Positions 25,020 to 37,664 are shown, counted from the first letter of the stretch. The stretch is DNA of 64,000 bases from Erythrophleum ivorense (GCA_026724425.1 JAIUCV010000278.1:930001-994000), one strand, 5' to 3'. The notes: generated by a model not told the origin, from the letters alone. A program made the numbers and translations.

Positions 25020-26350
25020 TCTTGTTATAGGATGCATGTTTCAGAGAGGATTGAGCATTCTTATGTAAAAGAGGTTTCGAAGTTGGTTTCTGTAGTATTT
25101 TTGAAAGCTCGTCGCAACTAAGAGTTCATCATGCTGCAGCTGAAAGGGAAGAAATCAAATAGCAGTATGTTGGGCAACCTGCGTTGTGGCGCATCCTATT
25201 ATCATCACGGCGAAACTCTAACTAGAAGCTGATGATGCTGCAACGAGAGTGTGCTAAGCCACAGCGCAGGTCGAGTGAAGCTAAATCCACGATGAGGACG
25301 TGTTGAGCCACGGCACAAAGTCACACAGAAGCCAAACTCGCCGCGGTAGAAATGCTATGCGCCAAAGTGAGTAGCGTGCATGCCATCCAGAAGCCAATCT
25401 TGTTTCGGCATATATTCATTCAAAACTCAACCTAACCGCAGCGCAAAACGGATTAACTAAATGTAGCGTTTTCTTTACAGAGTTTTTGAGGGTTTCTAGC
25501 TTGATATGTGAGGGAAATGGGAAGAAGCCGTCGTTCTGGGTTGCATTTGCTTTGTTCCAAGTGTGTGGAGGCTAGAGAAAGCTAAGAAGGCATCTTGGAA
25601 TAGAGGGAAGATAAGGATTGAAGAGTGAAGTTGAAACAAGCTCTATTTCTGAGTTTCTTCTTCCTTTCTTTTGTTCTTTTAATTATTTCTGATATATTTG
25701 GTTTTTACTTCAAGTTTGCATCTAGTTTTTATGCTTATGTATAGCTAAACTCTTTAATTTAAGATTATTAGGAACTCTTATATGGATTAATGATTGCTCT
25801 TCACTCTAGCTTTGCAATCAATGGTTAATATCTGTTCACTCAACTTCATGCTTCATGCTCTCTAATTGATTAGCCAACATTTAGGGTGATTTGATACCTT
25901 GCTTGAACTTGGAAAAGGGAAAAGGGAGGTTGGATAAAGAGTTGAGTGGTGTGAGTACTTGAAACTTGCTATGGTAAGTGGATGGTTTAGTTAATAAGAT
26001 AAAAATATACTTATTAACCCCGCATGGTCCAATTAAGTATTATGCTAGCACTTTGATCCTTATTGGTTTTATAAGGAATTATCAAATTGATTGGATAACC
26101 CTATGTGAGATTTGGAAGAATACTTATAGAAAAAAATGAACCATAGGCCAACATGTATCATCATTGAAAGCAGATATTTTGAGTGTTAAACAATTCGTTA
26201 TGAAATACAAGAGGAACTAATAATCTTAGATGCCACTATTCACCCGAAATATCTAAAAATCCTTGAGGAAACGATCTTTTCTTATCACTATATTACCTTC
26301 GCGATATGTATACTTACGTGTATGCTTCAAGAAAGTAACACATTGCCATC
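25020..26350. other. Non-coding repeat-like block with GC-richer left part
   Basis: The part 25100-25480 is rich in short GC words (GCCACGGCACAAAG, GCCGCGGTAG) and has no open frame. The rest to 26350 is unique-looking, moderately AT-rich sequence with paragraph-like phrases such as GAACCATAGGCCAACATG. The texture resembles an LTR or other untranslated portion of a plant retrotransposon, but no ends or target duplication were found. Confidence 0.25.
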
Positions 26351-26479
26351 AATAGAGTCTCTTTGTATTTGATGTACAAAAATGTCCTATCAATTTGAAT
26401 AATTGATTTTAGGTAATTAAATGCATTTATACATGGTTTAAATGCTTAAAAAACACGCTTGAACTTAACTATTGGTTTA

Positions 26480-27330
26480 TTAGTGGAACTGCTTATTTGA
26501 CACTATATGGTTACAAACTCAACGTACGATTTAAGCATTAAATATTGAATTGTGACTATCCACTTAGGTAATATAACATATGGGTCCTCTTAGTTACCAA
26601 AGACAATTGCAACGGCTTTATATTTTCTTTCTATACTTTCTTATATGATATTGTATACTCAAACAAGTTGTTCATTCATTCGATAATCCTTATAATTGAA
26701 ATATCAAGTGTCTCAGTCACCATACACATAATACATGATAATATAACATTAAAATCTAATTTTGAGTGGTCTTGTTATAAGTTCAAAGACAAACATGTAT
26801 GAAAACTACCATATTTTGTTATTTGTCAGTACAATCCCTTCTCCTTGTCTTTTTTATATGCCCTTACTCATCATATACAACCATTGCCATACTCAACACA
26901 CCAAAATTCTTCATGCTTTTCGGATGTCAAATATTTTCTAAAGGTGTGATGTGCTTTCGCAAAGTATAGTTTAATAGTATGACATAATGCCTTCTGACTC
27001 AGATATTGCAATCCAACATACAAGTTCTATATGTTTAAATTCGTGTTAGCCCTAGCCTCCTTAAATCTATCCCTACTGGCTAAAGTCATATCAATTTAGA
27101 ACAAAAAAGTAGTAGTAGGGTCTATATATTGGGGCATAGATCCAACATTAATGGCATATATTAGAACCTCTCCATATACATCATTTTTAAATTCATCAAC
27201 GTCATCGTCATTGTCATCATCATTTTTATCATCATTATAATTGGGCCTGAGTTCAGTGTTGTATTCATCTTCATTCTAAAAATCCTTTAACACATTATCT
27301 CCAAATCCATCCAAAGAACAAGGTTCAATA
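26480..27330 (-). pseudogene. Mutator-like (MULE) transposase fragment, decayed
   Basis: Read on the minus strand, an acidic Asp-rich stretch (about 27170-27250) is followed by a block ending near 26830 in T-K-Y-G-S-F-H-T-C-L. Further on comes D-H-S-K-L-D-F-N-V-I, then Y-T-I-S-Y-K-K-V near 26635-26660. This order matches the N-terminal part of plant MuDR-family transposases: acidic leader, MuDR zinc-binding region ending in a T-K-Y...H-T-C motif, then a D-H..L block and a Y-T-P-S-Y-R-K-A-like helix before the catalytic core. Many stops and frame changes interrupt it, and the catalytic domain was not found. The call rests on motif order. Confidence 0.5.
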
Positions 27331-27339
27331 AAACAAAGT

Positions 27340-28780
27340 GTTAAGTAGGAGGAACTTGATTGAGAAATGGTCTTTATCGATATGGTATGATATTGTTGCG
27401 AATAAGTTAACTAAATTTCTAAGCTCACATGTGAGTTAACAAGTGAGGTTTTGGCGTATAACTTCATTGCATTCAATTGCCTTAAAAAATATAAGTGGGC
27501 TTATCACATCTTTTGAATATCAAAATCATTTTTTAAAATAATCGATTAGTGCCATATAAGATTTAGTAACAGTGGTAGTCTATATATTAAATTAGAGATA
27601 ATTTGATTGGAGGAAAGTTGTAGCTTTTGACTCACTGCGTCTTTTAGTACATCTAAAATAATATCAATACTAATTATTATATATTTTGACATGAATATTG
27701 TACCTTGAGTATTGTAAAAAATTTCTCAATTTACATAAATATAAACAAGTTTATCTCTTCCAGCCATTTGATTTCCTAGATTTAGAGATTCATTTAATAA
27801 TTCTCCTCATTTAAATATTCATGTTATTTAGAATCTAATCTTATTTTTTTTTCATAATTAGTATAAAGTATTTTTCAAGATGCATTTTTTCTTATATTTT
27901 TCTACATTCTCCTTATAATTTTTGTGTGGACATAATTACATTTTTTTTCCTATTCATATGCCCTCCTAAACATCTTTCCATACATTTTCCTATAATTGTC
28001 ATTATTTGGATATTTTTAATTTTTTTTGTGTGTGGATATTTCATTAATTATATTTGTAATATTTTCTTATAAAATCTTTAGACATTTTTTTCCTTCTTCT
28101 AATTTTTTCTTTCTTTATTTTCTATTACCTCCAAAATATTTTCATATATTTCCCAAAATCATAACAAATAAATAATTTAATCTAAAACATATAATGTAAA
28201 TAATTAATAATTAATAAAATTACTCAACTAAATTAGAATAATTCTATTTTTTTCACTTGAATAATAATAAACAAATAACATTAATAATAAATAAATAATG
28301 TGAATATTCTCTCTTTTTTCTCATTTGAAAAATATTATTTATTTTTTTAATTTTTTTTATAGCAGACCCTTTTTTATATTATACTTTGTTCATATTATAT
28401 AATATAAAGTAACATAAATAAAAAAATTAAATAATACATATCTTTATTATGTCTTCATGAAAACAGATGCAAAGAAGACACAAAAAAATTTACCAATGAA
28501 AGCATATGAATAAGCTAGAGAAGAAGTAAGAAACGGTGAAGAGGTAGGGAAGAGGCTTCTGGGAAGGTGACTGAATCTGGCTTATAATACAAGCAGCCAG
28601 GGGTATTATGGTAATTATAAAATTTAACATTATCTCCTACAATTTCCTTCCACCAATCAGAATTAATCAAAATCTCCGCCAGTTAATTATTCCTTGATAC
28701 GTGACAAAAGATATTTAAATTTTATGACCGATCTCGCCACATGTCCAGTCAGAGTGCATGTGTAGCAAATCAAACTGGGC
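27340..28780. other. AT-rich spacer and upstream region of the lectin receptor kinase
   Basis: Nothing coding was seen. From about 28500 the sequence becomes less AT-rich, and GGCTTATAATACAAGC near 28580 could be a TATA-type element for the downstream gene. That is a guess. Confidence 0.3.
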
Positions 28781-28786
28781 TGATTT

Positions 28787-28914
28787 GACTCTGAGTTTTT
28801 CTTTTCTGATTACAACAGAGGGTGAGGGGGGAGGGGCGAGTGGGGATCGAACCCCAACCTCTGCCAACAGGGCGATGCCACTGTGGCACAAGGCGATTGG
28901 CGACTCTGAGTTTT
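28787..28914 (-). mobile_element. Short tRNA-derived SINE-like insertion with 13-bp target duplication
   Basis: The 13-mer GACTCTGAGTTTT occurs at 28787-28799 and again at 28902-28914, bracketing about 102 bp. On the minus strand the insert contains TGCCACAGTGGC, close to a Pol III A box, followed about 33 bp later by GGTTCGATCCC, a perfect B box. The plus-strand left edge, which is the 3' end of the insert, is T-rich. This is the structure of a tRNA-related SINE mobilised by LINE machinery. It is short for a full SINE, so it may be truncated. It sits directly upstream of the lectin receptor kinase pseudogene. Confidence 0.65.
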
Positions 28915-30848
28915 GTTCTCGACATTAATGACTTCGAGTTTCGTACTTTTATTGAGTTTCGGTCAATTCTGGAGATGGGTCCACGGCTCTCTCTCCCTCA
29001 CGATCATTGCTGCCGCCGTCATCAGCATTCTGTTGCCCTTCCCAGCGGTGACCTCCCAAACAGATTCAAAAGACAGAGAATCACGTCTTCGGTCCCTTCA
29101 ACTCCTCCTACCACCAAACCTTCCAAGTCATCTCTCCGGCATCTATTAGCTTCGGAGGCCTCCAAATCACCCCGGACACCGCCGCAACGTCACTCTCACA
29201 AACAACTCCGGCCGAATCTTCTTCACGTGACCCTTCAAACTTTGGGAAGACCTCCACAACGTCAAAGCAAAACTCGCTTCGTTCGACACTTCCTTCCTTA
29301 TCAACATCGTCCGCGTCAATAACGACACTCCTGGCGAAAGCCTCGCTTTTGTAATCGCTCCTTCTCTTGACCTTCCCTCAAACAGTTATGGCCAGTTTTT
29401 AGGTCTCACAAATTCCTCTACCGACGGCAACACCACGAACCAATTCGTCGCGATCGAATTGGACAGCGTGATCCAGGACTTCTACCCGGAGGATAACCAC
29501 ATCAGACTTAACATTGATAGTGTACGGTCCAAGGTTAATGTTTCCTTGTCCCAGTTTGGATTCCAGATCGCACCAAATGGGACTAAATTCTATGTTCTAT
29601 GGGTGGAGTACGATCATGCAGGCAAGGTGCTCGACGTATTTATGGCAGAACAATTTCACAAGGATGCCTCTACTGTGGCGAAACCCAGAAAGCGTGTGTT
29701 GAGCTCAGATCTTGATCTTAGAAGCATAGTGAAACAGAGTTCTTATTTTGGGTTCTCCGCTTCTACGGGAAGCACATTTGAGTTGAACTGTGTTCTGAGA
29801 TGGAATATCTCGGTGGAGTTTTTCCCAAATGAGAGAGAAACTGGGAGGTTGGTGAAGATTGCTCTGGGTGTTGGGGTGCCTCTGTTGGTTCTGCTTCTGG
29901 TGGGCGTTGTCGTGTTGGTCTATTATTTATGTAAGAAGAGGAAAAAGGCGAAAGCTTCGGATTCGCTAATAATGGACACGCTCAAGAGTCTTCCGGGAAC
30001 TCCGGGAGAGTTTGGGTTCCAGGATTTGAAGAAGGCGACTAACAATTTTGATGAGAAGAACAAGCTGTGCCAAGGTGGATTTGGTGTTGTTTACAGAGGG
30101 ACTCTGGCGAAAGAGAATTTGGAAGTAGCTGTGAATAAATTCTCGAGGGACAACATGAAAAGCAAAGATGATTTCCTGGCTGCGCTTACTATTGTTAACC
30201 GTCTCCGTCTTAAACATCTCGTCCGATTACTTGGTAAACTTGTCATTCCTCTCGTTCTCTGCTTGATTTGCTTCCCGATTTTCGATTACTTGGTCCATCC
30301 GTTTCTTTTTTTTTTTTTTAATATCTTTTCTTTCTGTTCAGAAGTTTTTCACTTTTGTGGACCCTATTAAGTTGGAAGGACAATACCGTTTTGATGATCA
30401 GCTACTAGGAGTACGTGAACTCAACGTCAGGAACACCATTACTGATGTTCCTACACACTGTCACGCGTGACAGAGTATAATTCATCGACAATTTAAGCCT
30501 AATCTAGGATACAGTTAATTCCCTTCGGACAAGTTGCGCTTTGTACGTTCAACTCTGTTACCTTCTCTATCTAATTTATCGTCGTTTCACAATTTCGTGG
30601 AGAAATAGAAAACTCTAGATTAAGTTTGATCTAAACCATAACCCTTTCTGGGTACATTTCTTTTTGGTGCTTGAATTGTGACCTTTTTCGATTTAGAGGG
30701 GTTTTTAACACTCTTTGGTCCCCTTCGGAAGATGGTTCCTTGAAGCTGCATTTTCCATCGTCAATTCATGTGTATTTTCTTTATTTTATGTCATAGTCTG
30801 AACCATCTGGCCGGCCGTTCTTTCCCCAAGTCTTTTTATAATATAATA

Positions 30849-31143
30849 CTCCCTCCGGTCCTGTTTATAAGAGAAGAAAAACTGTTTCACTGGTATTAAG
30901 AAAAACAGTTAATATTAGTTTAACTTATTAATTAGGTTCAAGTTTAATAATTTTTTCCTATTTTACCCATCTTTATTTTGTATAGAAAAACGTTATGCAT
31001 TGTTAAGTGTATTAGATGTAACAATAAATGAAGGGTAAAAAAGAAATTTATTATTTAGTGAAATAAAAAAATATACTATATTTCTTATATTTTGGAACCA
31101 AAAAAATCTCTTCAAATTTTTTTATAAACAGGATCGGAGGAAG
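30849..31143. mobile_element. Stowaway-like MITE in the lectin kinase intron
   Basis: The left end is CTCCCTCCGGTCCTGTTTAT. The right end in reverse complement is CTTCCTCCGATCCTGTTTAT. TA flanks both sides (30847-30848 and 31144-31145), the Tc1/mariner target duplication. The element is 295 bp, AT-rich and non-coding. A related copy in the opposite orientation lies at 35023-35306. Confidence 0.82.
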
Positions 31144-31145
31144 TA

Positions 31146-32000
31146 CCAATATAGCTTTCTTCAACTCTCAAGCACTGCCAACTCCCTCGTCATTAGTCTA
31201 TTGGCAACTGCCCTCATATTATTGTTATATTTACGTGATAGGAAATTTCTTGGATATACCGAATATATAAAATATGGAGAAAATGGACTTTTTCGTCTCC
31301 AATAATTTATTCTGTCTTAGTTTAATTCTTAAAATTTAAACATTTCATTTTTATCCTTCGCTTATATTTTATAGCTTTTCCTTTAAGCATGTTAAGTTAA
31401 TAGAAAAATTAACATAATTTAACAGAATATGTGATGTACCGGTGAAATGCCTTAGTGGTCGTCAAAATGTTATATAAATACTTTTCTATGTTATATATTT
31501 AAGTCTCTAAAATTTATAAAATAAAATATTTTGATGGTTACATTATTCATTTTGTTAGGTCATGCATCTATCTCATTAACTATTTGTTAAATGGTTTAAA
31601 ATAGAAACAATATTTAGAGAGGATTTGGGATATTTACAGAGAAGTGATAATACCATGAACTCAAGAATATTAATTATGCTATAATAATTATTAAATATAA
31701 ATATATTTTATCAATTTTTTTTGAAATGTTAACTTATTTAAAATTAATAATTTTTAATAGGATTAATTTGATTTTTGTGTAATTAATAAGTATAATTATA
31801 GCAACAAATTAAAAATAAATAAATAAAATATTATTTTATATTCAATAATTATTTTGAAGTGACAAGTATTTCCAAATTCATAATATCATTCACAAAGAAG
31901 TTGTGCTTTATTGGATGACAAAAATTTCAATTCAAAGCGTAATTTAATCTACGTGAAAATATCTGTTACTTGATTGACTTATGAATTTTGAGAATAACCT
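31146..32000. other. AT-rich remainder of the lectin kinase intron
   Basis: No further element or coding sequence was recognised. The acceptor ACCTTTCAG ends at 32005. Confidence 0.4.
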
Positions 32001-32836
32001 TTCAGGATGGTGCCACAAGAACGGTGTAGTACTACTATTGGTATACGAATTCATACCCAATGGAAGCTTAGACAACCACCTTTTCTGCAAGGCAGGGAGT
32101 AGCACCAGCACCAGCACCAGCCCAGCCCCTTTAAGCTGGCATCAAAGGTACAAGATATCTCAGGTGTGGCTTCTGCACTGCATTACCTCCACTACGAGTA
32201 CGATCAAAAAGTGGTCCACAGAGATCTCAAGGCCAGCAACGTTATGCTAGACTCCAACTTCAATTCTCGCTTAGACGACTTCGGCCTGGTTCGAGCTCTA
32301 GAGAACGAGAAAACCTCCTACGCCGAGCTCGAAGGCGTCCTCGGAACCATGGGCTGCATTGCCCCGACTGTTTCCACACCGGCAAGACCACCCGCGAGTC
32401 TGATGCCTACGGCCTCGGGGCGGTGTTGCTGGAGTTGGCGTGTGGGCAGAGGCCATGGACCAAGATCAAGAACTACCAATTCTTGGTGGATTGGGTGTGG
32501 TTTCTTCATCGTGAAGGAAGGATATTAGAGGGCGTGGATAAGAGACTTAAGGATGATTATGTGGTTGAAGAGGCAGGGAGGATTCTGAAATTAGGACCTG
32601 CTTGTTCTCATCCTGTTGCTTCTGAGAGGCCTAAGATGCAGACTATTGTTCAGATTCTGTCTGGATCTGTGCCTGTGTCTCATGTTCCTCCTTTTAAGCC
32701 TGCTTTTGTGTGGCCTGCGGTTGATCTTGGCAGCTTTGTTAGTGACCTTACTACGACATCAAGTACCACCCAGTCCACGCCTATTAATACACAATCTTCT
32801 ATGCATGTCCAATACTCTGATAGCTCTCAAGTCTAG

Positions 32837-33330
32837 ATTATGGCTGTGATTGTGTTAGACTTTTTTTTTCTCCCCACTTACTAAATTTTCATCCGTCAGG
32901 GAAGGATTAAAAAAGAAAAAAAGAAAAAGTTGCAAGCTTTTCCATTTTGGTCCTCTGATTTTGAGTGAGTGTAGATTCTTTTGTAGTTTTCTTGATTTTT
33001 GAATTTTTATAGGCCTTGCATGTATATTGTCATTGGAGGGGAAGGGAATGTTTATTGGTGTGTTTTTTTGATATTGTAATCTTTATTATAGGAAGTTACT
33101 ACCTTCTAACACACCCTAATGTCCATTTATCCACCTAGTTTAGCTATGATTCTTTTTAAACAACACGTATGAAAGCAAGATATATAATTCAATATCACTG
33201 AGAAAAATGACATAGATGCAGTAGTAACTACCACGCAATTCCTTTCTGTTGAAGTCTTGGCAACAAAGAGCTTATTCTTGGAGCATATAGCCTCTCGTGT
33301 TCTTGGGCAGCTTCATATCACTATTATTCA
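32837..33330. other. Spacer between converging lectin kinase and DAO pseudogenes
   Basis: The two genes are tail to tail here, so this stretch would hold both 3' untranslated regions. No terminator-like signal stands out beyond scattered AT-rich tracts. Confidence 0.35.
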
Positions 33331-34441
33331 CTAGTGAGTGCGTAGTAGCTGAAGGGCTTCACCAGCTCGCATGTTTTTGGACAATCTAAGGTTCCTTAGT
33401 CTTCATAAGTAATAGGAACGTAGAGGCGATGGTCAGAGTCCACTATCTCGGCCGGGGCTTCAACATTTCCCTCCCTTGGTCCTAACAGAAACGTAGCTAT
33501 TGACACACACGTAGCTGCTTCCTTGCATTGTACACGATGCTTCACATTCGAAAACCTTCCATTGCTCCATACCTATTTTCGAAGGTCATGTACATATGGT
33601 TAATAAATATCAGACCAAGCTATAAAGGGGTGCTCAAAAAATTGTAACCTCAAAGCACACGTGAAGCTGTTTGATGTATGCACTTACATGAGCAATGATC
33701 TCCGAGATTAACAAGGAGGTTGCCTGGAATAGGAGGGGCTTCCACAAAGGAACCAAGCTCGTTCACTTCAAGACTACCGACGTCGTCATCATCTTGAAGA
33801 ATGGTAAGGAACCCAGAATCTGTGTGTATCTGTACCCCAGAGTGCCCTAAAGTTTGTGGGGTGAAGTTGTATTTGTTAATCCTAAACTGGGATGGCCAGT
33901 CCTTGAAATAATCAACACCCACTAAGCCCATAGACTCACCCATTTTTTGTCCTATATTCTCTGCCAACTCATGTATTGCTGGGCCATATGCCTCTATTTC
34001 TTCCCTGGGAAGCAAACAAACAAACTTAACCGATCAAACTCGAATTAAAAATTCTATAAATGTCGGTAAAAACTACAAACAGAGAGAGAGAAAGAAGAGA
34101 ACCTTTGGGGGGGGGGGTAAAACATCCAATTAAGAACAGAAGTGGTTCAGAGCTTGAGATGAAGCCGAGTCATAGAGACCCAAGGCATCATATAGAGGAT
34201 TGGCTGCACTTGGTGCCACATAGCCACTGCCCTGAGTGACGCTGGTGTTACGTTTCTTGATCTCCATGGGAAGGTCAAGCAGAGATCGAACTACCGTCTT
34301 CATCTGAGCCATCAGAGCTAAAGGTATAGGGTGGTTGATAATTCTGAAACAACCCCATTTCTCACACGCCTCTCTTAGTTTCTTGTATTCGTCTGCATCT
34401 TATAACTTTTCCACATCAATCGCTGGGACCATCTCCTCCAT
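33331..34441 (-). pseudogene. DAO-like: DAO-type 2-oxoglutarate dioxygenase pseudogene
   Basis: This is a three-exon copy of the DAO gene found at 40739-42363, with the same intron positions. Exon 1 (34441 down to about 34100) reads V-P-A-I-D-V-E-K-L, then an in-frame TAA at 34400-34402. A second TAA replaces the Gln codon after H-F-C-S near 34138, and a C-homopolymer follows. Exon 2 (about 34007 to 33690) keeps the iron-binding H-T-D motif, but an extra base in G-D-(C)-A-T-T-G-C near 33690 shifts the frame before the donor. Exon 3 (from about 33585) has lost the Arg of the R-x-S substrate-binding motif (now Cys) and is frameshifted again near 33405. The nearest relatives oxidise auxin. This copy cannot produce enzyme. 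Confidence 0.88.
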
Positions 34442-35020
34442 CTTCGTCTTCTTCTTTTTCCTCTTTCCTTTCTCCTCCATCTGATAAATTTTCCTCTTAT
34501 ATATATATGTGTGTGTGTGTTGGCATGTATGGGAATCCTTTATTCATGCCTATCTATTTCGCACTGTTGACTTTAGTGTGCATTCGATGTAAAATTCAAT
34601 AACTAATGGCAATTCACTCAAATTTATTAGTTTTCAATTTTGAATGTGATCTTGTAGCGTTTTCAAGACTGTACAGCGCTTCATTTAAACCAAAAGTTAC
34701 ATTTTAAAAAAAAGTTATTTTGTATAACATATGCCGCGTGTAATTAAACAAAAATTTCTTTAGTTAATACAATAACAATGAACAGATTTAGGATTAAATT
34801 ATTAAAAGGGCACAAATTAAAAAAAGTCAATATATTTATGTATATAGAAATCAATATATATTATATTTCTGTTAGAAGCCATACTAACAGTGCAATTTAA
34901 CTTTGGGTTACGTGTTGTTCTATTATTTTTTTAATTTGAAATTTCAAATGTTTTTCCTTTTTGTTTTTTCAAATTTCAAATTCAAATGAAAATCTTGTAC
35001 ATTATAAACTACTTAATTAA
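34442..35020. other. Upstream region of the DAO pseudogene
   Basis: A purine-rich leader on the minus strand (34440-34500) and a (TG)n tract near 34508-34520 are followed by AT-rich spacer. No gene was found. Confidence 0.4.
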
Positions 35021-35022
35021 CA

Positions 35023-35306
35023 CTTCTTCCGGTCCCTTTTATAAGAAAATTTAAAGAGATTTTTTTATTTCAAAATATAAAAAATATAGTATTTTTTTTC
35101 TTCATTAAATAATAATTTTTTTTATTCTTCATTTATTATTACACCTAATATATTTAACAATGTATAACATTTTCTCATACAAAATAAAAATAGATAAAAT
35201 AAAAAAATACTAAATTTAAGTCTAATTAATAAGTTAAATTAATATTAATTATTTTTTAATATTAATAAAATAATTTTTTATTTTTAATAAAAAAGATCGG
35301 AGTTAT
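35023..35306. mobile_element. Stowaway-like MITE, second copy, inverted
   Basis: The left end CTTCTTCCGGTCCCTTTTAT and the right end near GATCGGAGTTATTA match the ends of the MITE at 30849-31143. The interior is similar to the reverse complement of that copy, including TACACCTAATATATTTAACA-like sequence. The right terminus is eroded, and the left TA flank has become CA. Confidence 0.65.
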
Positions 35307-35582
35307 TATTTATTAGTTATTAATCGTTTACAAAACTTGCACATTTGGACGTGTGGCTTCCTCCTTCTCTTTCACTTCTTTGCTTGGCACAAACCCCAAC
35401 TTCTACTTTTCTAATTAACTAGAATGGATAAGCTTTGTGTGCGGGACATGAGAAAAATAAACAAGTTTGGAAAAAAGCCTTGTGGACCTCGCACAACTAA
35501 CAAAAAAAAAGAAAGAAATCACTTCATGAAATAGTAAAAAGAATAATAAACAAATAGTAAATAAACAGTAATTCAAAACTTC

Positions 35583-35584
35583 GT

Positions 35585-35654
<70 letters not shown>
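35583..35654. repeat. (TA)n/(GA)n compound microsatellite
   Basis: About 9 TA units run into about 26 GA units. A minus-strand frame spanning it (35415-35756) owes its length to the repeat and is not a gene. Confidence 0.9.
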
Positions 35655-35655
<1 letters not shown>

Positions 35656-37659
35656 GTTCTCTTGAAATTAAAAATTAGTAAAAAGGAAGCTTTTCCTGGC
35701 GTTATTTTTCCTTGTCCTTGAGCTTTTTTAACTTGAGATTTAGACTTTGATATCATAAAAGAAAGTAGGAGAGAATAAAAAATTTTGGTATAATTATTAT
35801 TTTACTCTTCTAATAATCATTAAATCTTATCTATTAATCATTATTTAATTATTAAAAATAAAAAGTATTAAAATTATTTTCTATTTTCAAAATCATCTTT
35901 TTCTTTTTTTTTTTTTTTTTCATTATGTACCAAATAGGTCCTTAATGAGAAATGAGAACAAATTTTGATTTTCTCTCACTCTCCCGTAAAAAATTGACAA
36001 TATTTTTTTCTTCTTTCTTTTTTGCATAATGTTAAACATCATACTGATTCATTGATCCCTTGATTCTATTTATACCAAAACACTCTAGATCCTACCTTGG
36101 TAATAGCCAATAGCAATTGTTACTTACATATATCTTTATAGACAAAACAAAATTTATTAATATAATTGAATTTAAATTCGATAAAAAATAATTAATAAAA
36201 TACTTACTAAAAACCTTAAATGAGAGGAAAATTACTATTATAAATATATGGTGTATACTCGTTTCTCAATATGCATCTATTTCATATTTTAACATTTCAA
36301 AACAAATTAAATGAATGTGAAGGCTATTTAATTTTTATTTTAAAAATATTCCAATAATTATATTCATATACATTTAAAATATGAAATGGTATCATGTGAT
36401 TATTAAATGAGACTTTTATTACAGTTACTTAACTGTGGTTGAAAAAATTGTAGCTAAAATATGACTTAATTGTTGTTTTTGTAATTGGAGTTAAGCCTTA
36501 TGACTTAGTTGCGTTTTTAAAAAACTATAATCAAGCCTTATGGCTTGTAGTTATACCACTCTCATAAAACCCTATAATTAGTTGTGCTTTGCCTCCCTTT
36601 TATTCACATCATAGCCTTCACCCATCATACACCATTTCTATTTTAGGCTTCATGCTCCACCATCCAATGTCCTCTACCGTCTCCCATCATTATGTCCTTT
36701 ACTAGCCATTATGAAGTACAAGATTGGCCACCATGAGCTTGAAAGCAGTGAAGGGGCTCCAAAGTTGATGGTGAAAGGGCAGTGTTTAGAGTGAGTTGAA
36801 GAGGAAGAAAATTGAAGCTATGAAAAGACAATGAGGAATTGAAACTAATGGATCTTGAGCATTAACATTGAGGTGAGGAATTGAGAGAAGAAGAATTGAA
36901 GAAGTAGAGAATCATATGGGGTTAAGAGAGGTTGAAGGAGACAAAAAACATTACCAATGACACAAGAATATAAAAAGTCCTTGAATTAGCTAATTTCAAT
37001 GGCAATTTTTTCTAAATGGTAGCATTGTACTGCTCAATGAATGCAATAGTAGCATAATCCTCCAACTTTCTCTTGGTTGACAAAATCTCCTTTAAAAACT
37101 TCACATGGCATTGAAGCCTGTGTCACTAAATATAAGTAAACTTATTCTTTATCTACCTCTGTATGATAATGAAATTTAGCACTAAATGATTGATAATGCA
37201 TCTAAGTTGTAGTTTTTCCCTACTTCTTGTCCAACGTTTTAATTTAATTTATGATGATGAAATCTAGGTTGTGTTGCTTCAAAATGAAGGCTAAAGACTA
37301 AGTTCATTTATTATAGGGTTTCAATCTTTTATGGCATCAATTTCTAAATTATTTAGTCTTTTATTAGCAAGTATAGCTCCAATATCTTGTAAGGGAAGTT
37401 GGTGAAGAAAAGATATTGCTTTACACTTTGTATGGCATCTACTCCCATTATACTTTGCACAACTTATAAAACTTATAGTCCTATATCACACTAATATAAC
37501 ATTTAGGACACATCATTTAATCCAATCATTATTCTTTTTATTAATACGGGATAATTATGGTGCTAGATATGGTTGGAATATAATCACCCTAATAGTTACA
37601 TCGACCATTATTTTAAACCAAATGTTTAAGTTTTATGCTTGCTGCAAAATCCCATAAAA

Positions 37660-37664
37660 AACGT

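Larger units (their letters stand above)
28928..32836 (+). pseudogene. LECRKS5-like: L-type lectin receptor-like kinase, S.5-type, disrupted
   Basis: The order is a hydrophobic leader (from 28928), legume-lectin domain (about 29070-29840), transmembrane helix (about 29860-29935, followed by K-K-R-K-K), then Ser/Thr kinase. Exon 1 ends at 30233. A 1772-bp intron (GT at 30234, AG at 32004-32005) is supported because joining yields the conserved R-L-L-G-W-C-H-K-N-G. Exon 2 carries H-R-D-L-K-A-S-N and D-F-G, and ends at the TAG at 32834-32836. Lesions: paired frame changes near 29050-29075 and 29176, an in-frame TGA at 29228-29230, one-base losses near 32162 and 32365 (the latter destroying the A-P-E motif), the ATP-anchoring Lys of V-A-V-K replaced by Asn, and the first P-loop Gly replaced by Cys. 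Intact relatives are plasma-membrane receptors. This copy cannot encode one. Confidence 0.88.

Noticed and set aside
28845..28895. Possible tRNA gene from the TTCGATCCC-type T-arm sequence on the minus strand
   Set aside because: There is no complete cloverleaf or acceptor stem, and a 13-bp duplication flanks the segment, so it fits a SINE-like insertion better.
28822..29322. 166-codon plus-strand frame
   Set aside because: It runs through the SINE-like insert and then through the wrong frame of the lectin domain. It is not a protein in its own right.
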